Assembly: GCA_001899255.1 (NCBI GenBank)
Contig: MKVX01000018.1
Span: 1,179,150-1,243,149 of the forward strand
Direction of reading: 5' to 3'
Origin: Rhizobiales bacterium 62-47
Lineage (GTDB): Bacteria > Pseudomonadota > Alphaproteobacteria > Rhizobiales > Xanthobacteraceae
Length of the DNA: 64,000 bases
In this document: positions 34,047-43,385 of the stretch, piece by piece
Layout of the letters: each line of letters begins with the position of its first letter
How positions within the stretch are numbered: position 1 is the stretch's first letter
The notes under the pieces: model-generated
The model's input: the letters and a program-made list of their open reading frames with translations, nothing else
The model's database searches: none
Told to the model about the DNA's origin: nothing
Translations under genes and position numbers: made by a program

Positions 34047-34529
34047 TCAGCGCGTAAACTCGCCACCTCGAAATTGCCGCGCGATCTGATCGAGCACGGC
34101 ATTTACCATGCCGGTCTCGTCACCCTCGACGAAAGCATGCGCGACATCGACATATTCGGAGACGACGACGCGCGCCGGCACGTCCTTGCGATGCTCGAGT
34201 TCGTAGGAGCCAGCGCGCAGCACCGCACGCAGGATGGCATCGATACGCTTCAGCGGCCAGCCGCGCGACAACGCATCGTCGATCATCGGATCGAGCCTGG
34301 CCTGATCGCGCACCACGCCGGACACGACATCGCGGAAGAATGCCGCTTCGGCCGGGAGATACTGATCGCCCTCCACCTCGTTGCCGATCCAATGGCTCTC
34401 GAACTCGGCGAAGACGTCGTTGATGCCCGCGCCCGCCATATCCATCTGGTAGAGTGCCTGCACCGCGGCGAGACGCGCTGCGCCGCGCCGGTTGGCTTTC
34501 TTCTCGGGCGATTTCTTCGGGTCTGCCAT
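34047..34529 (-). CDS. nusB: Transcription antitermination factor NusB
   Basis: 160 aa from ATG 34529, 3 bp after the ribH stop; a longer frame inside ribH is rejected. All-helical NusB: '[20 protein letters not shown]', '[20 protein letters not shown]', '[20 protein letters not shown]', '[20 protein letters not shown]'. It binds boxA RNA with NusE in rRNA antitermination. The order ribH-nusB is widely conserved. Confidence 0.96.
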   Translation of the reverse strand: MADPKKSPEKKANRRGAARLAAVQALYQMDMAGAGINDVFAEFESHWIGNEVEGDQYLPAEAAFFRDVVSGVVRDQARLDPMIDDALSRGWPLKRIDAILRAVLRAGSYELEHRKDVPARVVVSEYVDVAHAFVEGDETGMVNAVLDQIARQFRGGEFTR

Positions 34530-34531
34530 CG

Positions 34532-35023
34532 TCAGCTCTTCGCCAGACGGCGCTTCAGGCGCAGCACGGCCAGCGCCGCGCGCGCGGCGTCGCCGCCCTT
34601 GTTCAACTCGCCGGGCCGCGCTCGCTCCCACGCCTGCGCGTCGGTGTTGACGGTGAGAATGCCGTTGCCGAGCGCAAGACGCCGCGCCACCGCCATATCC
34701 ATCAGCGCGCGCGAGGATTCCACCGACACGATCTCGAAATGAAAGGTGTCGCCGCGCACGATGCAGCCCAGCGCAATCGCCATATCATACGGCTTGCCGG
34801 CCTGCTCCGCGGCGTCGAGCGCGATGGCAATTGCCGCCGGAACCTCCAGCGCACCGGCCACGGTGACGACGTCATGCGTCATCCCTGCCCGTTGCAACTC
34901 GGCAACCGCGCCTTCGAGCAGCGCATCCTGAATATCGTCGTAGAACCGCGCCTCGACGATCAGCGCGCGGGCGCCGCTCACGTCGGTCTGGTCTTTCAGC
35001 GGTGCGCGTCGCGCGTCGGCCAT
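34532..35023 (-). CDS. ribH: 6,7-dimethyl-8-ribityllumazine synthase
   Basis: 163 aa. '[20 protein letters not shown]', '[15 protein letters not shown]', and '[20 protein letters not shown]' with the catalytic His. It makes lumazine for riboflavin. Upstream, about 230 bp with a family-B repeat separate it from ribE, so the operon may be read through a structured spacer. No FMN riboswitch consensus seen in that spacer. Confidence 0.96.
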   Translation of the reverse strand: MADARRAPLKDQTDVSGARALIVEARFYDDIQDALLEGAVAELQRAGMTHDVVTVAGALEVPAAIAIALDAAEQAGKPYDMAIALGCIVRGDTFHFEIVSVESSRALMDMAVARRLALGNGILTVNTDAQAWERARPGELNKGGDAARAALAVLRLKRRLAKS

Positions 35024-35150
35024 GGTCAGTCAATTCCGTCAATGCGTGTAATTTTGCCACGCAACCGTAGTTTGTTAGCGTGGGCGCGTTTGTAGTCGCT
35101 GGGCCGCGTGAAGCCAAGGGCGAATAGAACAGCGCAAGTGAAAGAAACAG

Positions 35151-35245
35151 CGTCATTCCGGGGGCGCAGGCCCGGAATCCATACGCCCGGTGGTGGTTAT
35201 GGATTCCGGGCTCGCTCGCAAAGCGCTCGCGCCCCGGAATGACAG
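35151..35245. repeat. Dispersed intergenic palindrome, family B
   Basis: CGTCATTCCGGGGGCG...GGAATCCAT and ATGGATTCCGGGCTCGC...CGCCCCGGAATGAC form long inverted arms. This 'rEsidue-free' CATTCCGGGGCG type is common between genes in Bradyrhizobium-like genomes. Lies between ribE and ribH. Confidence 0.8.
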
Positions 35246-35252
35246 CTTGTGA

Positions 35253-35861
35253 TTACTTCATCTCCGTCAGCCGCGCGGCGTAGCGCGCCATCAAATCCAC
35301 TTCGAGATTGACCGCAGCGCCCGCGCGCCAGGCGCCGAGCGTCGTCACCGTCAAGGTGTGCGGGATGATCAGGACGGAGAAGGTTGTATCCGCGACCGTG
35401 TTCACCGTCAGCGAGACGCCGTCGAGCGTCACCGAACCCTTCGCCGCGATGAAACGCGCCAATTCCCGCGAGGTCCGCAACTCGAACCGCGCCATATCCG
35501 TCAGGTCGTCGCGCGTGACGATTTCCGCGACCCCATCGACATGCCCGGCGACGATGTGGCCGCCGAGTTCATCGCCGATCTTCAACGCGCGCTCGAGATT
35601 GAGCTTTGTTCCAACCGCCCAGTTTTTCGCCGTCGTCAGGCGCAGTGTCTCGGCCGCGGCATCGACATCGAACCATGTCCGCCCCGCCTCGACACCTGAA
35701 GCCACCACGGTCAGGCAGACGCCGTTGCAGGCAATCGACGCGCCATCGTCGATGGTGCTCTGGTCGAAGCGGCAGAGAATGCGCAGCCGGTGCAACTGGC
35801 CCTGCGCAACCGGCTTCAAACTGGCGATCTCGCCGACGTCGGTGATAATTCCGGTGAACAT
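35253..35861 (-). CDS. ribE: Riboflavin synthase alpha chain
   Basis: 202 aa from ATG 35861 (MFTGIITDVG, the typical start; five upstream codons are dropped). Two tandem lumazine-binding barrels: 'DDGASIACNGVCLTVVASG' in the first, and 'FIAAKGSVTLDGVSLTVNTV' in the second, with 'GHIVAGHVDGVAEI' between. It dismutates two lumazine molecules to riboflavin. Part of the ribD-ribE-ribH block. Confidence 0.96.
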   Translation of the reverse strand: MFTGIITDVGEIASLKPVAQGQLHRLRILCRFDQSTIDDGASIACNGVCLTVVASGVEAGRTWFDVDAAAETLRLTTAKNWAVGTKLNLERALKIGDELGGHIVAGHVDGVAEIVTRDDLTDMARFELRTSRELARFIAAKGSVTLDGVSLTVNTVADTTFSVLIIPHTLTVTTLGAWRAGAAVNLEVDLMARYAARLTEMK

Positions 35862-35891
35862 CACAACCTTTCGCAAGTTTATCTGTCACTC

Positions 35892-35979
35892 GTCATGGCC
35901 GGGCTCGTCCCGGCCATGACGTCTTGTCTTTTGCGTCCACTTGAAGACGTGGATGCCTGGCACAAGGCCGGGCATGACG
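35892..35979. repeat. Dispersed intergenic palindrome, family C (copy 1)
   Basis: CGTCATGGCCGGGCTCGTCC CGGCCATGACG followed by ACGTGGATGCCTGGCACAAGG CCGGGCATGACG. A related copy is at 43289-43324. Lies between ribD and ribE with about 120 bp of further non-coding sequence up to 36118. Confidence 0.75.
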
Positions 35980-36118
35980 CCTGCTATGCCGCGCTCAAAC
36001 ACCCTCGCGATAGATCGAGACTCCCCACCCGGATCGCAATCGCGATCCGACCTCTCCCCATGGGAGAGGTGAAGCTGCGTCCGTCGACAGCGCGGGCTCC
36101 AAATCCATCGATCATCGT

Positions 36119-37264
36119 CTAGACACGCTCGTAGATCGTCAGACTATCGCGCTCCAGCATGTCGCTAACACGAACGCGAAATGGCGGCGATTGGGTGATT
36201 GCGGTCAGCGGCATTGCGCCCAACGCAGGCACGCCATCGGCACCCACCGCATCCGGGCCGCGCAGCAGCCAGACCTCGTCGACCACCCCCGCGGCCACGA
36301 ACGACGCCGCGACCTGCGATCCGCCCTCGACCATCAGCCGCGTAATGTCGCGCTGCGCAAGTTCATGCAGCAGCGGCGGCAGATCGAGCTTGCCGGCTGT
36401 CGTCTTGAGCCGGAGCACCTGTGCACCGGCCCCGCCGAGCTTCGCAGCGGCGGCAGCCTCGGCCTGATCGGACGTCAACACCCAGAGCGGAGTCTCGCGC
36501 GCGGAGTGCACCAGCTTGCTGTCGCCGGGAAGGCGCAAGGCCGCATCCAGCACGACGCGCACCGGCGACTGCTTCGACATTCCCGGCAAACGGCAGGTCA
36601 GCGCCGGATCGTCGGCCAGCACGGTGCCGATACCGACCAGAACGGCGTCGCACTGCGCGCGAAGCAGATGCACGCGCGCCCGCGCGGCTTCGCCGGTGAT
36701 CGCCACCGGCTTGCCTCCGGCAGCGCCGATCTTGTCGTCGGACGACACCGCGAGCTTGAGGATGACATGCGGGCGGCCGCTGCGCACCCGGCGGAAATGA
36801 CCGGCGTGATCGCGCGCCGCATCGGCGTGGCACAGCCCGACCTCGACGGTGATGCCTGCCGCGCGTAACCTGGCATGGCCCTGCCCTGCGACCTCTGGAT
36901 TGGGATCCTCGATCGCCGACACCACCCGCGCGATGCCCGCAGCAATGATCGCGTCCGCGCAGGGCGGCGATTTGCCGACATGCGAACACGGCTCCAGGGT
37001 GACGTAGAGCGTTGCGCCGCGTGCGGCCTCGCCTGCCCGCCGCAACGCTTCAGGCTCGCCATGCGGCCGCCCGCCGGGTTGCGTCCAACCGCGTCCGACG
37101 ATCACACCATCCTTGACGACGACAGCTCCCACCGCTGGGTTCGGCCACGTCCGTCCCAGCCCGCGCCGCCCGAGCGTCAATGCCAACTGCATGAAGCGCC
37201 GGTCGGCCGCCTTCGCTTGTTGAATCTTCTCGGCGTACTGATCCTCCAGAATACGGAAGATCAT
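36119..37264 (-). CDS. ribD: Bifunctional riboflavin deaminase/reductase RibD
   Basis: 381 aa. N-terminal deaminase (about 20-165): '[20 protein letters not shown]', zinc site '[19 protein letters not shown]'. C-terminal reductase (about 165-380): '[20 protein letters not shown]', '[15 protein letters not shown]', '[13 protein letters not shown]'. The motif that is usually HAE reads HGE here ('[10 protein letters not shown]'); His and Glu are kept. It catalyses the second and third steps of riboflavin synthesis. Start overlaps the nrdR stop by 4 bp. Confidence 0.95.
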   Translation of the reverse strand: MIFRILEDQYAEKIQQAKAADRRFMQLALTLGRRGLGRTWPNPAVGAVVVKDGVIVGRGWTQPGGRPHGEPEALRRAGEAARGATLYVTLEPCSHVGKSPPCADAIIAAGIARVVSAIEDPNPEVAGQGHARLRAAGITVEVGLCHADAARDHAGHFRRVRSGRPHVILKLAVSSDDKIGAAGGKPVAITGEAARARVHLLRAQCDAVLVGIGTVLADDPALTCRLPGMSKQSPVRVVLDAALRLPGDSKLVHSARETPLWVLTSDQAEAAAAAKLGGAGAQVLRLKTTAGKLDLPPLLHELAQRDITRLMVEGGSQVAASFVAAGVVDEVWLLRGPDAVGADGVPALGAMPLTAITQSPPFRVRVSDMLERDSLTIYERV

Positions 37265-37746
37265 TTGCGTAAAATCGCCGCCGCCGGTGCGTCGTCGTCG
37301 CCGGACAGTTCACCAAGTACGGTCTTGAAGTCCTGCGCTTCGCGGAAATTGCGATACACCGACGCAAAGCGCACATAGGCGACGTCGTCGAGCTGGCGCA
37401 GATGCTCCATCACGATTTCGCCGATGGTCTCCGACGAAATCTCGGATTCACCGCCGCTCTCGAGTTCACGAACGATGGCCGAGACCATCTTCTCGACGCG
37501 CTCGGCTTCCACCGGCCGCTTGCGCAAGCTGATCTGCAACGAGCGCACCAGCTTGTCGCGGTCGAAGGGCACGCGCCGTCCGTTGCGCTTGATGACGGTG
37601 AGTTCACGCAGCTGCACCCGCTCGAACGTCGTGAAGCGGAAGTTGCACGCCATGCAGACGCGCCGCCGCCGGATCACCGACGAGTCTTCCGTCGGCCGGG
37701 AATCCTTCACCTGCGTATCGAGACTGTTGCAGCTTGGGCAGCGCAT
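37261..37746 (-). CDS. nrdR: Transcriptional repressor NrdR
   Basis: 161 aa. Zinc ribbon with Cys at 3, 6, 31 and 34 ('[13 protein letters not shown]', '[20 protein letters not shown]'), then an ATP-cone domain ('[20 protein letters not shown]'). It senses (d)ATP and represses ribonucleotide reductase genes. First gene of the nrdR-ribD pair (ATGA overlap), about 150 bp past glyA. Confidence 0.96.
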   Translation of the reverse strand: MRCPSCNSLDTQVKDSRPTEDSSVIRRRRVCMACNFRFTTFERVQLRELTVIKRNGRRVPFDRDKLVRSLQISLRKRPVEAERVEKMVSAIVRELESGGESEISSETIGEIVMEHLRQLDDVAYVRFASVYRNFREAQDFKTVLGELSGDDDAPAAAILRK

Positions 37747-37767
37747 CTTATGTCGACTCCCTGTCGC

Positions 37768-37863
37768 CGTCGCCCTTCGAGGCCTCCGCTTCGCTGCGGC
37801 ACCTCAGGGTGACGGCGTCATCCTGAGGTGCGAGCCACTTGTGACGAGCCTCGAAGGATGGCC
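37768..37863. repeat. Dispersed intergenic palindrome, family A (copy 2)
   Basis: Modules CGCCCTTCGAGGCC...CACCTCAGGGTGACG and CATCCTGAGGTGCGAG...GAGCCTCGAAGGATGG, shared with 33941-34045. Fills the glyA-nrdR spacer. Confidence 0.8.
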
Positions 37864-37893
37864 ACAAATCAGGCTTACGAGGACACAAACCGA

Positions 37894-39195
37894 TCATGCA
37901 TAGATCGGGAAGCGGCTGGTCAAAGCCTTGACCTTTTCCTTCACCGCCGCCTCGACGCCCGGCGCGCTGCCATCCGGCGATTGCGCCACGGCGTTGAGCA
38001 CTTCGGCGATCAATCCGCCGACCTGCTTGAATTCGGCAACGCCGAAACCGCGCGTGGTGGTGGCCGGGGTGCCGAGCCGCAGGCCGGAGGTGATGAACGG
38101 CTTCTCGGGGTCGAACGGAATGCCGTTCTTGTTGCAGGTCAGGCCGGCGCGCACCAGCGCCTTCTCCGAGATGTTGCCCTTGAGGCCCTTGGGCCGCAGA
38201 TCGACCAGCATCAGGTGGTTGTCGGTGCCGCCGGAGACGATCTCGAAGCCGTTGGCGCGGAGCGTTTCGGCCAGCGCCTTGGCGTTCTCGACGACGTTCT
38301 TGGCGTAGATCTTGAAGTCCGGCTGCAGCGCTTCCTTGAACGCCACCGCCTTGGCGGCGATGACATGCATCAGCGGTCCGCCCTGCAGGCCGGGGAAGAT
38401 AGCGGAGTTCAGCTTCTTGGCGATCTCTTCGTCGTTGCACAGGATCAGGCCACCGCGCGGACCGCGCAGCGACTTGTGCGTCGTCGTGGTGGAGACGTGC
38501 GCATACGGCACCGGGCTGGCATGTACGCCACCGGCAACGAGGCCGGCGAAGTGCGCCATGTCGACCAGGAAATAGGCGCCGACGCTGTCGGCGATCTCGC
38601 GGAAGCGCTTGAAATCCCACGCGCGCGAATAGGCCGAACCGCCGGCGATGATCAGCTTCGGCTTCACCTGCTCGGCCTGCTTGGCCACCGCATCCATGTC
38701 GATGATCTGATCTTCACGGCGCACGGTGTAGTGCGAGGCCTTGAACCACTTACCGGACATGTTGACCGGCGAGCCGTGGGTGAGATGGCCGCCGGCCGCG
38801 AGATCGAGACCCATGAAGGTATCGCCCGGCTGCAGCAGCGCGAGGAACACCGCCTGATTCATCTGGCTACCGGAGTTCGGCTGTACGTTGGCGAAGTTCG
38901 CACCGAACAGTTTCTTGGCGCGCTCGATGGCGAGGTTTTCTGCGACGTCGACCCACTCGCAGCCGCCGTAGTAGCGCTTGCCCGGATAACCCTCGGCATA
39001 CTTGTTGGTCATCACCGAGCCCTGCGCTTCGAGCACGGCGCGGCTGACGATGTTTTCCGATGCGATCAACTCGATCTCATGGCGCTGGCGACCGAGCTCG
39101 CCCTTGATCGCCGCGGCGATTTCCGGATCGGCTTGCTCGAGCGAGGCCGAGAAGAAGGTGTCGGGAGCTGAAGCTGCTTTGGCAGTCGAGGTCAT
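37894..39195 (-). CDS. glyA: Serine hydroxymethyltransferase
   Basis: 433 aa from ATG 39195 with GGAG upstream; an in-frame GTG five codons earlier is rejected. PLP Lys in '[15 protein letters not shown]', plus '[20 protein letters not shown]', '[20 protein letters not shown]', '[16 protein letters not shown]'. It interconverts serine and glycine and supplies methylene-tetrahydrofolate. The tail '[12 protein letters not shown]' is intact. Confidence 0.97.
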   Translation of the reverse strand: MTSTAKAASAPDTFFSASLEQADPEIAAAIKGELGRQRHEIELIASENIVSRAVLEAQGSVMTNKYAEGYPGKRYYGGCEWVDVAENLAIERAKKLFGANFANVQPNSGSQMNQAVFLALLQPGDTFMGLDLAAGGHLTHGSPVNMSGKWFKASHYTVRREDQIIDMDAVAKQAEQVKPKLIIAGGSAYSRAWDFKRFREIADSVGAYFLVDMAHFAGLVAGGVHASPVPYAHVSTTTTHKSLRGPRGGLILCNDEEIAKKLNSAIFPGLQGGPLMHVIAAKAVAFKEALQPDFKIYAKNVVENAKALAETLRANGFEIVSGGTDNHLMLVDLRPKGLKGNISEKALVRAGLTCNKNGIPFDPEKPFITSGLRLGTPATTTRGFGVAEFKQVGGLIAEVLNAVAQSPDGSAPGVEAAVKEKVKALTSRFPIYA

Positions 39196-39517
39196 CAGGA
39201 AAATCTCCACCGCCGCGGCCTTTCAAGGGGAGGCGCGGTCGGCAACATGTGGTGATCGGATAGTGGCCAGCGAGATACCATATCCCCACCGGAATCGCCA
39301 AGGTTTTGCGCCTTTCCCCCCGCTATTGCTCCAGATGTGGTGGTACGGCGGGATTTTGCCGGGGATTTGGGCCGATCCCGTGCGTTGGCGCCGGGGACAA
39401 CCTGCAAAGGCTTCACGACGCAGGGAAAATCTGGCACTGTTGCGCCACGTATCGCCGTGGGGGTAGAGCGCCTCGCTTTCGAGGCAGGACGACGACCCGG
39501 ATCGGAAAGCATGGACA
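39196..39517. other. glyA / cyclase-gene divergent intergenic region
   Basis: About 320 bp between divergently transcribed glyA and the cyclase fusion gene. I see no RNA gene, riboswitch or repeat. Promoters for both genes are expected here. Confidence 0.5.
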
Positions 39518-41071
39518 ATGGCCATGCGCGGTGAGATTCGTGACATCAGCTCCGGCAAGCCCGCCGGTCCATCGGACGGCAGCGTGCCGCGCCGGCTCGC
39601 GGCCATCGTCGCGGGCGATATCGCCGGCTACAGCCGCCTCATGCAACTCGACGAGGAAGGCACACACACCCGTGTCCGCCGCATCGAGCGCGACCTCATC
39701 GAGCCGACCATCCGCGAGCATCACGGGCGGCTGGTGAAAACCACCGGCGACGGCTTCATCGCCATCTTCGACAGTCCGGTGGAAGCGGTCCGCTGCGGCA
39801 TCGTCATCCAACAGAACATGGTCGGTCGCAACACCTCGCAGCCGAAGCCGCAATGGATCGAGTATCGCATCGGCATCAACCTCGGCGATGTCATCATCGA
39901 CACCGAGGATGTGTTCGGCGACGGGGTCAACATCGCATCGCGGCTGGAAGGCCTTGCCGAGCCCGGCGAGGTCTACATCTCCGGCGGCATCTACGAGCAG
40001 ATCAAGCACAAGATCGTTTGCGGCTACGAATCGCTCGGCGACCGCAAGGTCAAGAACATCACCGATCCGATCCGCGTCTACCGCGTGCTGCCCGATCCGT
40101 CGGCGTTCAAGCGGACGCGAACGCGGCGGCAGAACATGCTGGTCACGCTGTCCAGCCTGGCGATCCTCGCGGTGGCTGGCGCCGTGCTTTGGTACATGGT
40201 CGCCAACACCCGCAACAACATCCGCTATCAAACCGCCGCCGTCGAAAACGCACCGGCGATCAAGCCGCCGCCCGCTGCGACGCCGTCTGCGCCTGCGCCC
40301 GCGCCACAAGCCGCGCTGCCGGCCGCGCCGCCCCAGCCGGCACCTGCCGCCGTGCCGGACACGCAACCTGCCGCGCCGCCCCCAACGCCACGGCCCAGCG
40401 AGCCGGAGATGATTACGCTTCCCGGCGGCAGCTTCGCCATGGGCAGCAATGAGGACATCACCGAAAAGCCGGTGCATCAGGTGACGGTGAAGCGCTTCGC
40501 TATCGGCAAATATCCGGTGACGGTGCGCGAGTGGAACGCCTGCGCGGCCGCCAAGGCCTGCGGCTTCACCGCGACCGGACCTGACGATGCGCCGGTGGGA
40601 AACACAAGTTGGAGCGATGCCGCGCAATTCGCCACGTGGCTGGCGGAGACCACCGGCAAGCCCTATCGTCTGCCGACCGAGGCCGAGTGGGAATACGCCG
40701 CGCGCGGCGGCACGCAGACGCGCTTCTGGTGGGGCGAGCAATTCCAGCCCGGCATGGCCTATTGCAAGAACTGCACGCAGCTCGCCAGCAACGAACCGCC
40801 AAGCAAGGTCGGCAGCCTCAAGGCCAATCCCTTCGGCCTCTACGACATGGGCGGCAGCGTCGATCAGTGGGTCGAGGATTGCTACCACAAGAACTATCAG
40901 GGCGCGCCGACGGACGGTTCGGCCTGGCGCGACGACGGCTGCACCTCGCACGTGCTGCGCTCCGGCTCATGGCGCAACGACCAGCGCTACGTGCGGCCTT
41001 CGAACCGCGACGGCTACGACACCAACGTCCGCTACCCGACCCACGGCTTCCGTATTGCACTGACTCTTTGA
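39518..41071 (+). CDS. Class III adenylate/guanylate cyclase fused to an FGE-like domain
   Basis: 517 aa. Residues 27-195 are a cytoplasmic class III cyclase domain: 'AAIVAGDIAGYSRLMQLDEE' (first metal Asp), 'LVKTTGDGFIAIF' (second), 'GDGVNIASRLEGLA'. A transmembrane helix at about 207-228 is followed by a Pro/Ala-rich linker to about residue 300. Residues 300-517 are an FGE-sulfatase/SUMF1-type domain, expected in the periplasm: 'MITLPGGSFAMGSNEDITEK', 'YRLPTEAEWEYAARGG', 'NPFGLYDMGGSVDQWVEDCY'. Where active FGEs have Cys after RGGSW, here the sequence is 'LRSGSWRNDQRYV'. It is therefore likely a ligand-binding sensor, not an oxidase. Followed by a DUF4399 gene 29 bp later. Confidence 0.9.
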   Translation: MAMRGEIRDISSGKPAGPSDGSVPRRLAAIVAGDIAGYSRLMQLDEEGTHTRVRRIERDLIEPTIREHHGRLVKTTGDGFIAIFDSPVEAVRCGIVIQQNMVGRNTSQPKPQWIEYRIGINLGDVIIDTEDVFGDGVNIASRLEGLAEPGEVYISGGIYEQIKHKIVCGYESLGDRKVKNITDPIRVYRVLPDPSAFKRTRTRRQNMLVTLSSLAILAVAGAVLWYMVANTRNNIRYQTAAVENAPAIKPPPAATPSAPAPAPQAALPAAPPQPAPAAVPDTQPAAPPPTPRPSEPEMITLPGGSFAMGSNEDITEKPVHQVTVKRFAIGKYPVTVREWNACAAAKACGFTATGPDDAPVGNTSWSDAAQFATWLAETTGKPYRLPTEAEWEYAARGGTQTRFWWGEQFQPGMAYCKNCTQLASNEPPSKVGSLKANPFGLYDMGGSVDQWVEDCYHKNYQGAPTDGSAWRDDGCTSHVLRSGSWRNDQRYVRPSNRDGYDTNVRYPTHGFRIALTL

Positions 41072-41100
41072 TCACCAAAACGATTTGACGAGGACGTGTC

Positions 41101-41526
41101 ATGAGCATCACCCGGCGCACCCTGCTTCTCGCCACCATGACAGCCATCCCCGGCGCGGCGTTTGCCAAGGGCAAGCCGGCGGCGAAGGATGCGTTGCTGT
41201 ATTTCGTATGGCCGCAGGACGGCGCGGTAATCAAAGGCGCGTTCTGGTGCCGCTTCGGGTTGCGCGGCATGGGCGTCACCCATGCCGGCGACAATTTCCA
41301 GAACAGCGGCCATCATCATCTACTGATCGACGTCGACGAACCGCTGAATCCGGACGAGCCGATCCCGCAGGATAAAGCTCACATGCATTTCGGCGCCGGA
41401 CAGACCGAAGCCCGCATCGAACTGCCGCCCGGGAAGCACACCTTGCAACTGGTGCTGGGCGACGCCGATCACTACCCTTTCGTGCCGCCGGTAGTGTCGA
41501 AGAAGATCACCATCCGCATCAAGTAA
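41101..41526 (+). CDS. DUF4399 exported protein
   Basis: 141 aa from ATG 41101 (GAGGA upstream). N-terminal signal 'SITRRTLLLATMTAIPGAAFA', with twin Arg that may allow Tat export. Conserved 'FVWPQDGAVIKGAFWCRFGL', 'GMGVTHAGDNFQNSGHHHLL', 'GKHTLQLVLGDADHYP': His-rich, metal-binding-like DUF4399. It follows the cyclase-FGE gene by 29 bp and is probably co-transcribed. Periplasmic; function unknown. Confidence 0.85.
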   Translation: MSITRRTLLLATMTAIPGAAFAKGKPAAKDALLYFVWPQDGAVIKGAFWCRFGLRGMGVTHAGDNFQNSGHHHLLIDVDEPLNPDEPIPQDKAHMHFGAGQTEARIELPPGKHTLQLVLGDADHYPFVPPVVSKKITIRIK

Positions 41527-41548
41527 CCTCGGGCACCACGCGCGCGCC

Positions 41549-41797
41549 TCACGCGGTGCGCGGCCGGCCGTATTTGTCGATACGGCAACCGCAATGCTTG
41601 CAGTGATAGCCGCCGAACAACAGCTCGTGCATCGAGCCGGGCTTGCGGAACATCGATTGCGGCGTCTTGCAGGCCGGGCAACGCACCCGGAAAATGCCGA
41701 CGCCCATCGGACTGCGGATCTTGGTTTGATAGACCAGGAACCAGCCGGTCACGGCCGGAAACAACAGCACGACTGACAGGGCCAGGGTGAACACCAT
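41549..41797 (-). CDS. Small membrane zinc-ribbon protein
   Basis: 82 aa from ATG 41797 with a strong AGAGGAGG upstream. One N-terminal membrane helix (residues 4-24), then Cys pairs 'VRCPACKTPQSMFRKP' and 'GGYHCKHCGCRIDKYG' forming a four-cysteine zinc ribbon on the far side. Converges with the DUF4399 gene. Function unknown. Confidence 0.75.
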   Translation of the reverse strand: MVFTLALSVVLLFPAVTGWFLVYQTKIRSPMGVGIFRVRCPACKTPQSMFRKPGSMHELLFGGYHCKHCGCRIDKYGRPRTA

Positions 41798-41892
41798 GAT
41801 TGCCTCCTCTGCAGCCCCCTCGCTGCCAGAAAGCTATCGCCCCGCCCCACTCTGAAAATGTGATCTAGATCACAGTACCCGCTTGGCTGATC

Positions 41893-42519
41893 TTACGTCG
41901 CGAAGCGATAGGCCCCGCCCTTGGCGACGCTGCGCTGAAACGCCGGGCGCGCATGCATCCGATCGAGCCACGCCGCGAGATTGGCATGGGGCGCGAGCCT
42001 GCCGAACGCCTTGGCCATCTCCGGCACGAAGCTCATCTGGATATCAGCGCCGGTTAACGCATCGCCGACGAAGAACTGCCGTCCCTGCAAAGCACGATCG
42101 GCGTAACCGAGATGATTGGCGAGTTCGCTGTCGATGCGCGGATGCAGCGGCGCACCCGCCTCTTTCAGCCGCGAGACATAGAGATTGAGCATCAAGGGCA
42201 GCATCGCCGAGCCTTCGGCGTAATGCAGCCATTCATTGTAAGCCTCGAAGTCGGCGCTGTCGCGCGCCGGCATCATCGCGCCCTTCCCGTAACGCCGGAT
42301 GATGTAATCGACGATGGCGCCGGACTCCGCGATCCTGACATCGCCATCGACGATCACCGGCGACTTGCCGAGCGGATGGATCGCTTCAAGCTCCGGCGGC
42401 GCCAGCCGCGTCTTCGCATCGCGCTGATAGGTCTTCAGTTCATACGGCGCGCCGAGTTCTTCCAGCAGCCACAAAATCCGCTGCGAGCGCGAGTCGTTGA
42501 GGTGGTGAAGCGTGAGCAT
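41893..42519 (-). CDS. Glutathione S-transferase family protein
   Basis: 208 aa. Thioredoxin-like N-terminus 'MLTLHHLNDSRSQRILWLLE', then 'GKSPVIVDGDVRIAESGAIV' (the cis-Pro and Glu-Ser that bind glutathione), and a helical C-terminal domain ending 'RPAFQRSVAKGGAYRF'. Detoxification or stress role likely; substrate not predictable. Single gene. Confidence 0.92.
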   Translation of the reverse strand: MLTLHHLNDSRSQRILWLLEELGAPYELKTYQRDAKTRLAPPELEAIHPLGKSPVIVDGDVRIAESGAIVDYIIRRYGKGAMMPARDSADFEAYNEWLHYAEGSAMLPLMLNLYVSRLKEAGAPLHPRIDSELANHLGYADRALQGRQFFVGDALTGADIQMSFVPEMAKAFGRLAPHANLAAWLDRMHARPAFQRSVAKGGAYRFAT

Positions 42520-42655
42520 GGGGATTTCCCTCTTCGCGGCCGATTGAAACTATGTTCAGAATATCTCTCAAGGTGATTCAATCGATGTTGCGCAAACTTA
42601 GCCACCCCTGATGGATTGTTGAGCAAAACCAATCCGAACTTCAAAAAGAAAAACC

Positions 42656-43279
42656 ATGCGACGGAAGCTCATATTTCAACATCACGGCCGAAAACATAGC
42701 ATTGGTTGGATATCGTTGCAGCCAGATGGATCAATCTCATGTGGCTTAAGTGATCGCGCATATGTATCGCCTCGCTTCAAGTCCAGGATCGGCATCTGGA
42801 ACGCTTACAATCGCTACGCCATACGATACGAATTACCACACAATCCTAATGCGCTCGTTCCGGTATCAAACCCCCACTTCACATTTCACCCTGCAATAAG
42901 CTTCCATCTGAAAGGCCAGCTAGATCGTTCACAGCATGATGAAGATCTATTTAGTGCAATAGCTGATGTGAGTATTGCACTCCAACAGCAACATGAAATG
43001 CCGTGGCTCCGCCTAACATCGAGACCTCTCGGCGAACTGCCCGAAGCTGGAGTAGGACGTGACGACGGCATCGAAAACATCGATATGATCTATTCTGTGC
43101 CTACAGTGGTCACGACCGCCTCAGCTAGCATCGAAGTTGATTTCATTCGGGCCGAGGCAGTTGTCGATCAAACTATCCAAAGCCAGTGGCAGTGTATCTG
43201 GCATGGCAGAGGTATCAGAGTGAAACTCGGCACAATCCCCCCGCAAATTGCTACGCTTTCTTGGTTTCACGAGTGTTGA
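42656..43279 (+). CDS. AT-rich orphan hypothetical gene
   Basis: 207 aa. I recognise no family. Base composition and codon use differ from neighbours (many ATA, TTA, CAA-type codons; sequence clearly richer in A/T). The protein looks globular ('RKLIFQHHGRKHSIGWISLQ', 'VPVSNPHFTFHPAISFHLKG', 'VVTTASASIEVDFIRAEAVV'). A family-C repeat follows 10 bp after the stop. Probably a recent acquisition by horizontal transfer. No mobility gene adjoins it. Confidence 0.65.
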   Translation: MRRKLIFQHHGRKHSIGWISLQPDGSISCGLSDRAYVSPRFKSRIGIWNAYNRYAIRYELPHNPNALVPVSNPHFTFHPAISFHLKGQLDRSQHDEDLFSAIADVSIALQQQHEMPWLRLTSRPLGELPEAGVGRDDGIENIDMIYSVPTVVTTASASIEVDFIRAEAVVDQTIQSQWQCIWHGRGIRVKLGTIPPQIATLSWFHEC

Positions 43280-43288
43280 CATAGTCAA

Positions 43289-43324
43289 GAGACGTGGATG
43301 CCCGGGACGAGCCCGGGCATGACG
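43289..43324. repeat. Dispersed intergenic palindrome, family C (copy 2)
   Basis: GACGTGGATGCCCGGGACGA GCCCGGGCATGACG, related to the second half of 35892-35979. Between the AT-rich gene and the truncated zinc-ribbon copy. Confidence 0.75.
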
Positions 43325-43385
43325 ACATCTTACTATGTCCTTCGATGATCGCGCTGCGCTACTCGCATCGCGCCTGCCTAACGCT

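Noticed and set aside
35024-35252. FMN riboswitch in front of ribH
   Set aside because: The spacer is explained by a dispersed palindrome; no conserved FMN-aptamer segments seen.
37828-39171. 447-codon plus-strand frame opposite glyA
   Set aside because: Antisense of a clear serine hydroxymethyltransferase.
39518-41071. Active formylglycine-generating enzyme
   Set aside because: The catalytic Cys position is occupied by Asn/Asp residues (GSWRND).
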